From positions 43,171,701-43,235,700 of the forward strand of contig CM046451.1 of NCBI GenBank assembly GCA_025506515.1: a stretch of 64,000 nucleotides of DNA. The letters run 5' to 3'. The notes under the pieces are model-generated. The model was not told the origin of the DNA. It searched no databases and worked only from the letters and a program-made list of their open reading frames with translations. The first letter of the stretch is position 1. Each line of letters starts with the position of its first letter. Positions 53,340 through 62,847 of this stretch are shown piece by piece. Source of the DNA: Flaveria trinervia. Its lineage: Eukaryota; Streptophyta; Magnoliopsida; Asterales; Asteraceae. A program made the translations under genes and the position numbers.

Positions 53340-54284
53340 TTGCTAGTTCAAGTATATGTGGATGACATCATCTTTGGTTCAACTAATCCAAAGCTCTGCA
53401 AAGACTTTGAGAAGCTGATGAATGATAGATTTGAAATGAGTGCCATGGGGGAACTCAATTTCTTTCTGGGAATTCAAGTGAAGCAAGTTGAAGATGGCAT
53501 CTTCATAAGTCAGTCAAAGTATGTTCAGGACATACTCAAGAGGTTCAATATGACTGAATGTAAGATTGCTAAGACACCCATAGCCAGAAACCACTCTCTT
53601 GGTCTTGATCTTGAGGGGGAGTGTGTAGATGAGCAGGCTATGATTGGTTCTCTTATGTATCTTACTGCTAGCAGGCCTGATATCATGTTTGCTACATGTA
53701 TTTGTGCAAGATATCAAGCCAACCATAAGATGTCTCACTTTATCACTGTCAAGAGGATTCTAAGATACCTCAAAGGTGCATCAACACTTGGACTATGGTA
53801 TCCTAAGAATTCTGACTTCAATCTGTATGCCTATACAAATAGTGATTATGGTGGTTGCAACATGACTGCAAAGTCTACATCTGGGGATGTCAATTTCTTG
53901 GTGGAAGGTTGTCTCATGGCAATGCAAGAAACAATCTTGTGTCTCTGTATCAACTGCTGAAGCTGAATACATTGTTGCTGCAAGCTGCTGTGCTCAAGTA
54001 CTTTGGATTCAAAATCAGATGCTGGACTATGGGTTAAACTTGAAGGAGACTCCTATTCACATAGACAATAACAGTGCTATCTCAATCACAAAGAACCCTG
54101 TGCAACACTCAAGGACAAAGCACATCAATATCAGTATTATTTAATAAGAGATAACTATGAAAAGGATTAATTAACTAGTCAAGTTCATATAGATGAACAA
54201 TATGCTGATCTGTTTACAAAGACCTTTGATGAACAGAGATTTGCATATCTAGTATCAGCTATTGGGGTAATAAACTTTGACTAA
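53340..54284 (+). pseudogene. pol: Copia-E RT catalytic part and RNase H
   Basis: YVDD at 53355-53366, MSAMGELNFFLGIQVKQVE, MIGSLMYLTASRPDIMFA, then YTNSDYGGCNMTAKSTSG where the usual catalytic Asp of the TDSD motif is Asn in its first position. A shift near 53887 leads to frame 53887-54144 (AEAEYIVAASCCAQVLWIQ, NPVQHSRTKHI). The last block (DEQYADLFTKTF, AIGVINF) at 54190-54284 is out of frame. Confidence 0.85.
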
Positions 54285-54870
54285 GCTTTTCTTAAAACTA
54301 ATTCTTATTATTTTTTTAAAATTTTTGTGTGTCCTAAGTTGTCTAGTTCATCACTTTCATAAGCTCATGTTTTCTTTGGACTAATATTTCTTCTTGAAGA
54401 CTTTCCATAGACTTTTGAAAATTTCTGATACTTTGGAAGTTATGCTTTTAACTTCGAAAGTAAATCATGTTTTCCAAATAAATGACTGTCTAAGAAATTT
54501 ACCTTTGGAAGTGTTTTCAAATTTATCTTATGAAGCTTAAATACTTGTCTCAGACACTTACTTATTTTCAAGGACCATTTACTTCCGAAGCAAAATTAAC
54601 TCTCGGAAGCTTTGTTGGTTTATATACAAAGCATTCAAGTTTTAAATTCTCTTCCGAAGCAAAATTCTCAAATCTCTCAGGAATTCTTCCGAAATCATTT
54701 TAGCTTCAGAAACTTTTTAATTAAAACTTCCAAAGATAATTAACCTTCGAAAGCTTTTAGACTTCCAAGAAAACTACTTTGAGCAAAAGTAAACTACTTT
54801 TTCAGAGGTGGGACCGACATCCGGATTTCAAAGTTTATCCTCTTTCATTAAACTTTATCTAAAATCCTTC
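54285..54870 (+). other. Copia-E spacer with CTTCCGAAG motifs
   Basis: Noncoding. Motifs such as CTTCCGAAGC and CTCGGAAGC at 54420-54770, several degraded to CTTCGAAAG or CTTTGGAAG. No internal polypurine tract was found here, unlike N and M. Confidence 0.7.
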
Positions 54871-54875
54871 TCACA

Positions 54876-54881
54876 TATAAA
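54876..54881 (+). promoter_or_regulatory. TATA-like box upstream of the Copia-E third gene
   Basis: TATAAA in CACATATAAACCCAACGG, 120 bases before the aORF ATG and followed by a C/T-rich leader with TTTCTTTCTTC repeats, typical of a plant promoter and 5' untranslated region. Confidence 0.45.
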
Positions 54882-55000
54882 CCCAACGGTTTCCCCCCTC
54901 TTTCTATCATCTGTTCTTCCTCCAAACCTAAAACCCCAATTTCTCTCTGAAATTTCTTTCTTTCTTCTTTCTTCTTTCTTCATCATTAAACTTCTTCAAA

Positions 55001-55542
55001 ATGGCCAACCTTGCTCACAGAAATGATCCCAACTTTACCATGCAGCTACACAGACAACACAATCAGGTTGCTCTGTTAAGCTCTGAGAAAGATCCTCATT
55101 TCTCAGAGGTTTGCCTTTTCTTAACTCTGTCAAACTACTTCACTTCTCTAACCATTGATCCTCCACTCTATAAGGATCAGTTGCTTGAATTCTGGAAGAC
55201 CTGCCAAGAGGTCATTATGGACGGGGAGAAGGCACTGTCTGCCACAGTGCAGGGAAGAACAATCTTCATCACTCCGGCCATCATCAATAGACATCTTCAG
55301 CTGGATGATGAAGAAGGTGAGGTGTTTTTCCCAAAGGAAACTATCAATCATTCCTTTGAGCATATGGGATATGAGGGAGATTTCTCTATAAAGACCTTTA
55401 GGAAAGGGAAGGTCTCATCCCAGTGGAGATTTCTGCTCCATGTGGTCATCCATAGCTTATCAAGCAAGCATGGTGGATGGGACCAGATTTGTGAGGATCT
55501 CTCCTTCATAATCCATGGAATGGTTCAGGGGGTCAAATTCAG
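55001..55542 (+). CDS. aORF of Copia-E, N-terminal domain
   Basis: It starts at ATG 55001 (MANLAHRNDPNFTMQL). Blocks: FSEVCLFLTLSNYFTSLTI, LLEFWKTCQEV, TVQGRTIFITPAIINRHLQL, WRFLLHVVIHSLSSKHGGWDQI and FIIHGMVQGVKF. The order matches the N-terminal domain of N and P (FLKRSRIHRAIS, FW, RWK..H.ILKCL..RRGGFDDL). It reads into a stop 10 bases after 55542 unless a 69-bp intron is removed. The function is unknown. Confidence 0.7.
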
Positions 55543-55611
55543 GTATTCTTAGTTTTTTTATTCAAATTTACTTGTTAATTTAGACTCCTTACGCTATTAC
55601 ATGTTTCCTAG
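55543..55611 (+). other. Candidate 69-bp GT-AG intron in the Copia-E third gene
   Basis: GTATTCTTAG at the start, T-rich inside, TTTCCTAG at the end. Removing it would bring a YVQYI block in line, which matches PRFIQC in Copia-N. Length and borders are near the lower limit for plant introns. A frameshifting indel is an equal alternative. Confidence 0.33.
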
Positions 55612-57041
55612 ATATGTCCAGTACATTCTTAATTGTTGAGGGAAACAGGTAACATTCTTAAATTGGGACAGATGAAGCCCGGCATCTTTAAAATACAGAG
55701 AAAGTAACTGTTGGATTCTCTGGGGTAGAGATAGCCCTAGTCCCAAAAATGTTAGAGGTCATTGCTCAAGGTGACAACCTAGCAACACAAGCTAGTGTTG
55801 AACCCACACCTGCTTTTTCCCAACCACTCTCACAGCTTCAAATCACCATCACTAACCAAAGAAAATCCAAAGGAACACCCTGCTCAAGCTATTCAGTCTG
55901 TGGAGGCCCCCATATACTCACCATACAGGAAGAAATGGACACTGGAGCTCCACTTCTCCTGAGGAGCAGACCACTCCTATCTCTTCAAGAATCAGTGCAG
56001 AGGTTCCTCATGCTCAGCCTGATAAGCTTATTAGCCCTACTGCCTTAAGCCATCACTTTGAGTCTTAACACTCAAGTGATCAACCTTTAGGGGACAGTTA
56101 CCATCCCCAGCCTATAGATCTCAACCAACAATTCCCAACCTTGACTTCTATACTGATAAAGATATAGGTTTCAGTGAGTATAATGAATCTCTCTTCTTTC
56201 CCCTACTCAAAGAGAGATGAATACTCCTGAGTCTCCTACATTCATCCCACATCAGTCACCTACAACTGAGGTGGACACTCCTGAACCTCTTCAGGATGTC
56301 CATATGGAAGATGCTCTCACTTCTGAAAATGATTACATCATTAAGACATCAAGCATGGCAACTCAGCCCACTGACATCTCAACTGAGATTGCCAGTGAGA
56401 AGAGGAAATCCAGCAGCCAAGAACCTCAAGCTGGTGGTGAGAGAGAGGACTCTGGTCCAATCATCTCATCCCCCGATGAATCTTTTAATGAAGATAAGGG
56501 GAATCTAAGACTACTGGTGCAAAAATTGTCTAAAACATGCACTTACCTAGTCTCAAAGGTCAGTCACCTTGAATCTCAGGTGACTACCTTACACAACAGG
56601 ATCAATGATCAGCAACTTGAAAATTCATATCTTAAGGAAAAACTAGCTGGGAGACCCTTAAGGAGAGCTCAACCAGGAACACAAGAACCTGTGGATGTGA
56701 TTGACCTATCTTCCAGCTCACCTATGCAAGTGGGTGATGCTACCAAAAAGGGGGAGAAAGTCATTATAGCCACAGAACCTGGGAGTTCTTCAGAGAGAAT
56801 GGAAATTGAGGACTCACCATCCTCACTTGCAACTGTGCATTCTCAGCAACCTCCTCTAGTTCACATTGATGTGGACTACACAGACTCCTTCATACAGAGT
56901 CTGTTTGAGGATGGGATACCAAGGGCTATGTCACCTTCACCATCTTCCAATCACATCATTGGGTGGAGGTATGACAACCACAGGAAGGCCCTAATCATGA
57001 TAAGAGTTTAAGGACAGCAAGAAGTCTTCAATTTTCAGACC
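55612..57041 (+). pseudogene. aORF of Copia-E, linker and coiled-coil section
   Basis: Fragment 55749-56048, then the open frame 56217-57011: Ser/Thr/Pro/Glu-rich, with a likely coiled coil at about 56500-56640 (LRLLVQKLSKTCTYLVSKVSHLESQVTTL). The end FEDGIPRAMSPSPSS has no known family. TAA at 57009. Confidence 0.6.
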
Positions 57042-58517
57042 TTGGACTACTATGATGGTCTGGATCTAGTCAACATGCCACTTGTCAACCCAAGCGAATC
57101 AAGGCAAGCTGACAGACTGGCTAAAAGAATGCAAGACAGGATCACTGTAGAGTTCAGCCTAAGAAGGAGACCTAGGCCATCAGGCAATGTCATCGGTCAA
57201 CTGGATGTTGAGGCAGACCCTAAGATTAGCTTCATAGGGGAAACCTTGACTGAAGGCCCATTGACAGAACCTGAGAGCCCTGTCTCATCATCTCCAACTA
57301 CTACAGAGATCCATATTCCTTCTGAGACACCTGCTGGTGAAGGTGCTTCTCAACCTCTCTCTGGCCTGAGCTCAAATGCTGCAACGAGCAATGAAGGCCA
57401 AAGCTCTCTCCACCCGGAGTCACAAAGGTCTATGAGTGACAAAGGGAAAAGAAAGATGACATCTGATGAGATTGAGGAGGAGGAGAAAAAGGGGAAAAGG
57501 AGGCTAAGGGGAGAAAGTTTCTCTACTGAGTCTCCAAGACTCATGGAGTCTGCAATCAGGGCTGCCCCCAGACCAGATACTCAGAATGATGAGTTCAGGG
57601 CAGTCAGGATTAACTATCTGCAGACTAGGAACTATGACATAGATAGTGTCATTTCTCTCCCCTTGGATGAATTGAATGAACTGGTTGACGTGGAAATGTC
57701 AAGAGAAGAAGGAGGCAGAAGATGCAGAACTCCTAGTACAAGTCAAAGAAGAGAGAAGAAAAAAACTGTACAAAGGTATGCCTACCCTCTCCCCAGTTCA
57801 AGAAAGTTCTAAACAAGAGGATGTGGTTCAACAAGAACCTCAGGTAGATAAAGAAAAAGACAGAATCAAGATGATTAACTACCTGAGTGCCACAGCCTTC
57901 TATCAGACCGATGCACTCCTTCCCTTGCCTTACGACTATATTAAGTTTGAGTACTTAAAACAACTTGAGCTTGAGCAAGTCAAGGAAAGAAAGACAAGAA
58001 AGAAAAAGCAAAAGGAAGAAGCTGCAAAATCAAGAGCCATCATCCAAAAGAGCATGAAGAAGTCTGCTGATAGGCAGAGGATAATGAGCTTCTTGAAGCT
58101 GTATGGATTCTCCGGAAGGAGACTTGGACCCATGTCTCTATCTACTATGGATGAGCAATCAGGGTAATCAAGCAGAAGATTAAGAGGGGAGAGCTCACTG
58201 ACTTACACTCCACTCAAGTCAGGCTCCACCTGAAGTGGAGGTGAAGGTTGAACGACCAGAGACAACACAACCCAGACCTCCTCCTAATGCTCAGCAAGCT
58301 TCATCTTTTGATCCACAGCAGGGTCAACCTCCCTCTCCATCTGAACCTGAGAGAGGAAGTCCCAACTGAAAAAGATAGTGAAGATCATTCGGGTGCTGCA
58401 GGCCAGTCTTTTCAGTTAAAATTTGGAAAGAGAAAGAAGAGGATGGTTTCTAGACCAAAGCCTAAGAAGAAGATGAAGCATGCATCCCCTTCTAAACCTC
58501 AGGATGAATCAGAATAG
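57042..58517 (+). pseudogene. aORF of Copia-E, duplicated INYL module and Lys-rich helix
   Basis: Frames 57042-57812, 57676-58167 and 58248-58517. Two related modules, INYLQTRNYDIDSVISLPLDE near 57610 and INYLSATAFYQTDALLPLPYD near 57876, are each followed by a Glu/Leu-rich helix. A strongly basic coiled-coil stretch (RKTRKKKQKEEAAKSRA) and a Lys-rich end (RPKPKKKMKH) follow. Confidence 0.58.
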
Positions 58518-58799
58518 CCTGAGGATATGTAGCCATGGGAAGCTACACCAACATATATTCAAATAGTTCCTCTAGAAATAGGAAGACCCATCTTGTCTTG
58601 GACATACACCACAAATCCAGAAAGATGGCATGTTATTAGAGATCAAGGCATTGAAGACATTTATACATGGCAAGATATGTTCCAGTTGCCTCTGCATGAC
58701 CTCTTTGACATGAGAAGACACTTTGACAGCCTGAAGGATCCTGATCATCTTATGAAGAAAGGAATGGTGATCATCCTAATGAGGACTGTTAATAGCTGA
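58518..58799 (+). pseudogene. aORF of Copia-E, C-terminal module
   Basis: PILSWTYTTNPERWHVIRDQGIED, then LPLHDLFDMRRHFDSL. The W-x-Y...V-R core and following Leu-rich helix match the ends of the N and M third genes. TGA at 58797, 31 bases before the PPT, so this is the true gene end. Confidence 0.58.
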
Positions 58800-58828
58800 A
58801 GTTTTCAAAGTGTTTTGGTAGCATCAGC

Positions 58829-58840
58829 CTAGGGGGAGTT
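58829..58840 (+). promoter_or_regulatory. Copia-E polypurine tract
   Basis: CTAGGGGGAGTT lies directly before the 3' LTR TGTAGAG. Confidence 0.85.
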
Positions 58841-59590
58841 TGTAGAGATTAATGAAGAGGCTGTTGCAACCTAAACATCTTTAGTCTTTCCTGCATGTTG
58901 CACAAGTGCATTAAAGAAAAGCTTAGGAAGTTTCACACATCAAACAGAAAATACTCTAAGTGTGAAATCTTCCGAAGCCAAACATGAAGTCTTCCGAAGC
59001 TTCAATTCATGAAGACAGATTTCTTCCGAAGACTTTTAGTAACATGCTTAATCTGATGTACTGTTCCATAAAACTGGACACCTTTCCGCTGCACCTCTGC
59101 AAGTCACCAACTTACATGAGTTGGTGAAAAGGTCCATGCTTTTGGTAACTGTACATTGAGGTCTTGAGTCTGTAACTTTCTACTTTATGTACTTTATCCT
59201 TTTTGTAATAGATCAGGATGTGAGCTATGGCATGTCATAGTCACAAGTCAAAAGGCAATCCACCTTTTGACTCTACAATTGATTTTGTTCGTGTCTAGTC
59301 AATTGTATCCAGCTGGCTTTCAAAGTATAGCCGGCTATAGGATGTGTATAAGTATCTCATGTTCTTGTATCTTTTATATATGATTTTGTCACACTTGTAA
59401 TAGAACATAGAGAAGGCAATATACTGCATTCTTGAAAACCATACATTTGTGTTCTTTCTGTTCTGTCTCTTGCATTACTTGTGTTCTTAGTATCTCAACA
59501 CTTGGTTAATCCAGTATACTATTTGATTAGAGTTTAGTTAATCTCCTCTTTGTGTTGTTGTGTTGTAACTAACCCTTCAACGATCCTACA
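58841..59590 (+). repeat. Copia-E 3' LTR
   Basis: TGTAGAGATT to GATCCTACA. It lacks one or two motif copies present in the 5' LTR, which accounts for most of the 46-bp length difference. TSD ACTAT follows. Confidence 0.92.
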
Positions 59591-59847
59591 ACTATATATA
59601 GTAGTCTTAGTTTCGTAGACAGTTTCCCTGTCAGCGAAACTGTTCTGCCGAAACTGTAGTTTCGCCCGGAAGAAACAACAGTTTCACAGAGTGAACTAAA
59701 CAGCTAACTATGAGCGAAACTATAGTTTCGTTGGACTGCTAAACTATATAAAGCTAATTACATACAAAAGAAAACTAACAAGAGACCTATTACAAGCAAA
59801 TATAAACATCCTAAACTAAGGTGAGTCCAACCTATGTATGATCTTCA
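59591..59847 (-). repeat. Element F LTR, second copy, right of Copia-E
   Basis: It matches 45169-45425 closely, including the GTTTCG motif group, and again joins D' pol at GATCTTCA. Confidence 0.85.
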
Positions 59848-60242
59848 AAGGTATGCAATAGGAGTTGCTTCAATTCCAAAGACAAAAAGTTTGGAACCTT
59901 TGTCCTCTTCCTCAAGGGAAGACTACTATTTGAACCAAATGTTGTTTAGGAACAAGAAGGTGATAGAGGCATTATCATCAAGAATAAAGCTAGACTAGTT
60001 GTTCAAGGATACACACAAGAAGAAGGGATTGACTACACTATTGTCTTTGCTCCTGTAGCAAGACTGGAAGCTGTTATGATATTCTTGGCTTTTGCTGCAT
60101 CCAAGAACTTCAAGGTCTATCAACTTGATGTCAAGTGTATTTCCTTTATGGAGTGATTGATGAAGAGGTATATGTCAAACAACCACCTGGTTTTGCAGAT
60201 CCTGATCATCCTGATTATGCCCACAAGCTTGACAAAGCTCTT
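59848..60242 (+). pseudogene. pol: D' relic: copia RT fragment (right copy)
   Basis: It matches 45426-45820 closely, with extra small indels. RT blocks KARLVVQGYTQEEGIDY and LAFAASKNFKVYQLDVK. Cut by element H at CTCTT, in the GACAAAGCTCTTTATGG stretch that is intact in the left copy. Confidence 0.82.
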
Positions 60243-61135
60243 TGACAGGATCATTGATCTCAAGTTTGATGGATTAGAGTATAACGCATCGGAATAAGAT
60301 CAAGAATTAGAAAAATTATAGCAAGAATTTGATATTCGTATGCATTAAGAACAAATACGGTTGTAACGAGAGAATATATTTCTGTGAAAAGGAATGTTTC
60401 AATTATATCAAATGTTTCTTCCCAATCATTCACTGATTACAATTAGGTTGACACTCCTTATATAGAGTGCAATCACTGCTGATATCACGGGATAGTGCCA
60501 TCTGGTAGATTTATTACAAAAATAACTAACACTTAACAAACTACTGAAATGTTCACAACTACTGAGAACATATTAGAGAGTGCTAAGCACAAAATATAAA
60601 ACTACTGATGCTAAACTACTGAAACTAAACTACTGATTACAAACTACTGAAAAGGGAAAATATAAAAAAACTGAAAGAAAACCGTCACAACTACTGAAGA
60701 AGACCTCTTCAGCTGTTGTGACAACATCTGATACTTGGTCTTCAGTACTTGTCTTCAGCACTTGTCTTCAGACTGTCTTCAGTACTTGTCTTCAAACTTT
60801 TTCTTCAGCACTTGTGTCTTCAGACTTTGTCTTCAACACTTGTGTCTTCAGACTGTCTTCAGCTCTTGTGTCTTTAGACTTTGTCTTCAGCACTTGTGTC
60901 TTCAGACTTTGTCTTCAGCACTTGTCTTCAGACTTTGTCTTCAGCACTTTTGTCTTCAGACTGTCTTCAGCACTTGTGTCTTCAGACTTTGTCTTCAGCA
61001 CTTGTGTCTCAGACTGTCTTCAGCACTTGTGTCTTCAGACTTTGTCTTCAGCACTTGTGTCTTCAGCAGTTGTTGTCACGTCTGTGGGACTTAGTGGTTT
61101 TGCTGATCCGGCTCATTGGTTCTTTTGGTCCAACA
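60243..61135 (-). repeat. Element H 3' LTR
   Basis: The plus strand runs TGACAGGATC to TGGTCCAACA. A TATATAA box on the minus strand is at 60464-60458. A CTACTGA-rich stretch (60535-60700) and the CTTCAG array are in the U3 side. Confidence 0.85.
60735..61075. repeat. CTTCAG minisatellite in element H LTR
   Basis: Repeats of CACTTGTGTCTTCAGACTTTGTCTTCAG with variable unit length, about 12 copies of the CTTCAG core at 15-40 bp intervals. The repeated FSTCVFRLCLQHL reading in three frames is a by-product. Confidence 0.88.
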
Positions 61136-61150
61136 AACTCCCCCTAAACC
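61136..61150 (-). promoter_or_regulatory. Element H polypurine tract
   Basis: The plus strand AACTCCCCCTAAACC reads GGTTTAGGGGGAGTT on the element strand, directly before the LTR. It is nearly the same tract as in Copia-N and Copia-E. Confidence 0.85.
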
Positions 61151-61805
61151 AATGCAGCCAAAACCTTTAACTTTATTGAGGTCCCACTTTTGGCAAAGAC
61201 TTCTCTTGATCAGCTTCAGAGAATCGGATCAGCACAGGCCAGGAAGAGGTTTCTAATCATGTGTTTGGCTAAGTATGGAGGGGAACTCTGTTTTGGGGAA
61301 TATGGACATAGAGTTGTGATCCCAACCATGAAACCTACTTCCCATTTACGAGTCTGTAAGAATCACGAACATAGGCCTCAAGGAGAACAACCTGTTCCTC
61401 CTTGGAGAGTTCTTCTACTCCTCCTTCAAAGAAGAACTCTGGATCATAGTACTCAGATAGGTACTTTACAGTCCTGCCATTCTTCAACTCCACAGTAGTT
61501 ATCTTCCTATAGACAAATTCATCAGGATGGGTGCCCTCAAGGAGTAACTGGAGCTCATTCTTCTTCATGTCTTCAAGCTTCTTATATAATAACCCCTTTT
61601 TGATCATCTTGTTTTCCAGTAAGGCTTGAGGGGTCATTTTTGATTGATGAGCCTTCTTGAATTCATCGAGTATTTCCCAAGGTGAGACTACAATGGCCAA
61701 CATGATTGTAGAGTCTATTGTTTTTCTAACCTGGCCATTGTATCTATGTGGAATGGATCTTTTGTGTATTCTAGAGCTCACCTTGGGGTCTGGCCATACT
61801 CTCAC
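61151..61805 (-). pseudogene. aORF of element H, C-terminal part
   Basis: Frame 61805-61335 is open: RYNGQVRKTIDSTIMLAI, LLENKMIKKGLLYKKLEDMKKNELQLLLEGTHPDEFVYRK, LKNGRTVKYLSEYYDPEFF and EEQVVLLEAYVRDSYRL. The remaining part to 61151 is in broken frames. The wording is not clearly that of the C-terminal module in N, M and E, so the homology is uncertain, but position before the PPT is the same. Confidence 0.5.
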
Positions 61806-62847
61806 TCTCTCTTTTTGATACTGAAATATGTGTCTGAGAGTGTACAGCCTTTGAGCATGCCTTTCATGGCTTGTATAGATGATGACTGGGGAAATTCCTT
61901 GTCAACCATCTTCAGTAGTTGCTCATCGTGCTGCTTCTGCTGTTCTTCATCTTCTATTTTGACTCTAACCATTTCCCTTTGTGAGTCAGGTGTGATCATG
62001 AGTTGACTCCTGGGTTCTGGTACCCTTAGAACAGCAGAGAGTGGCAGACTATCATCTTCATCATCTTCTTCTTCATCTTCTTCTATCCTCAGCACCCTTC
62101 TCCTCCTTCTAGGTGCATCACTGGATGATAGTTGGGTTGGTTTTTGTGGTAAAGGAATTGGTTTTGAGGGTTAAGATGTTTGGATTTGAGTTTTGAGATG
62201 GTTTGGAGATTTGAGGGGTAGGCTGTTTTTGAGTGGGTGATTGGGAAGGTTGTTCAAGCATTTTGGTTGTAAGTTTTGCCATTTCAAGCCTTTTCCCAGC
62301 TCCAGCCTCATCAAGTGCTTCAATAATTATCCCCTTATGAAATTGCTCAGACAAATAAATTCTGGTGGCTATAGCCAAATGCTGTCTCTGGTCCATGAAT
62401 GAATCTCCATCAATGATCTTCCTAAATATTTGGCTATGAATTGAATCATGATCTCCAATCTCTCTTTCTCCAGCACACTGTACCCAGCCCATCTGTTTTG
62501 GATTTCATTTACTTCCAACCTCCTGATCTCACTGTCTAGTTGGCTGTATCAAAGTCTTGCTTGAAGAGTTGCTCAATGATTTTGTCCATGGATCGGCTGT
62601 GTGCTTCATCTGCATCTTTTATCAGCTCCTCCAAGGATTTTTCTTCAGCATTCTTTTGATCACCAGCACTTTTCTTTCTTTTGTAGGTGATCAGTTGTTG
62701 TTCCTTTTCCTTCTCCAACTCCTTGGTTTTCTCTTTTGCCTTCTCATCCTCAGTTCTTTTTCTTTTCTTTTCTTTCACTGCTGTACTCTCCCCCTTTTTG
62801 GATGCATTGGTTGTAGGGGTTTGTACCGCAGAAAGTTTCTTGTGCAC
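61802..62847 (-). pseudogene. aORF of element H, coiled-coil section
   Basis: Frames 62847-62536 (Lys/Glu-rich coiled coil, EKKRKRTEDEKAKEKTKELEKEKEQQ), 62492-62118 (IYLSEQFHKGIIIEALDEAGAGKRLEMAKL) and 62095-61802 (acidic start, then EDEEQQKQHDEQLLKMVDKEF). It corresponds to the charged middle of the other aORFs. Frames are shifted against each other. Confidence 0.52.

Larger units (their letters stand above)
47227..59590 (+). mobile_element. Copia-E: 12.4-kb SIRE-like retrotransposon with third gene
   Basis: LTRs of 796 and 750 bp, PBS, gag, protease, integrase, RT, RNase H, spacer, third gene and PPT. TSD ACTAT at 47222-47226 and 59591-59595. It has the longest intact gag stretch in the window. 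In-frame stops and a few shifts remain, so it is probably not autonomous. Confidence 0.93.

Noticed and set aside
55001..58799. Copia-E third gene as a classical retroviral envelope
   Set aside because: No signal peptide, no hydrophobic membrane anchor and no cleavage-site pattern; composition is disordered and coiled coil. Described as a third gene of unknown function.
60718..61170. Long overlapping plus-strand open frames with repeated FSTCVFRLCLQHL
   Set aside because: They are three readings of the CTTCAG minisatellite inside the H LTR; repeats whose unit contains no stop are open in all frames.
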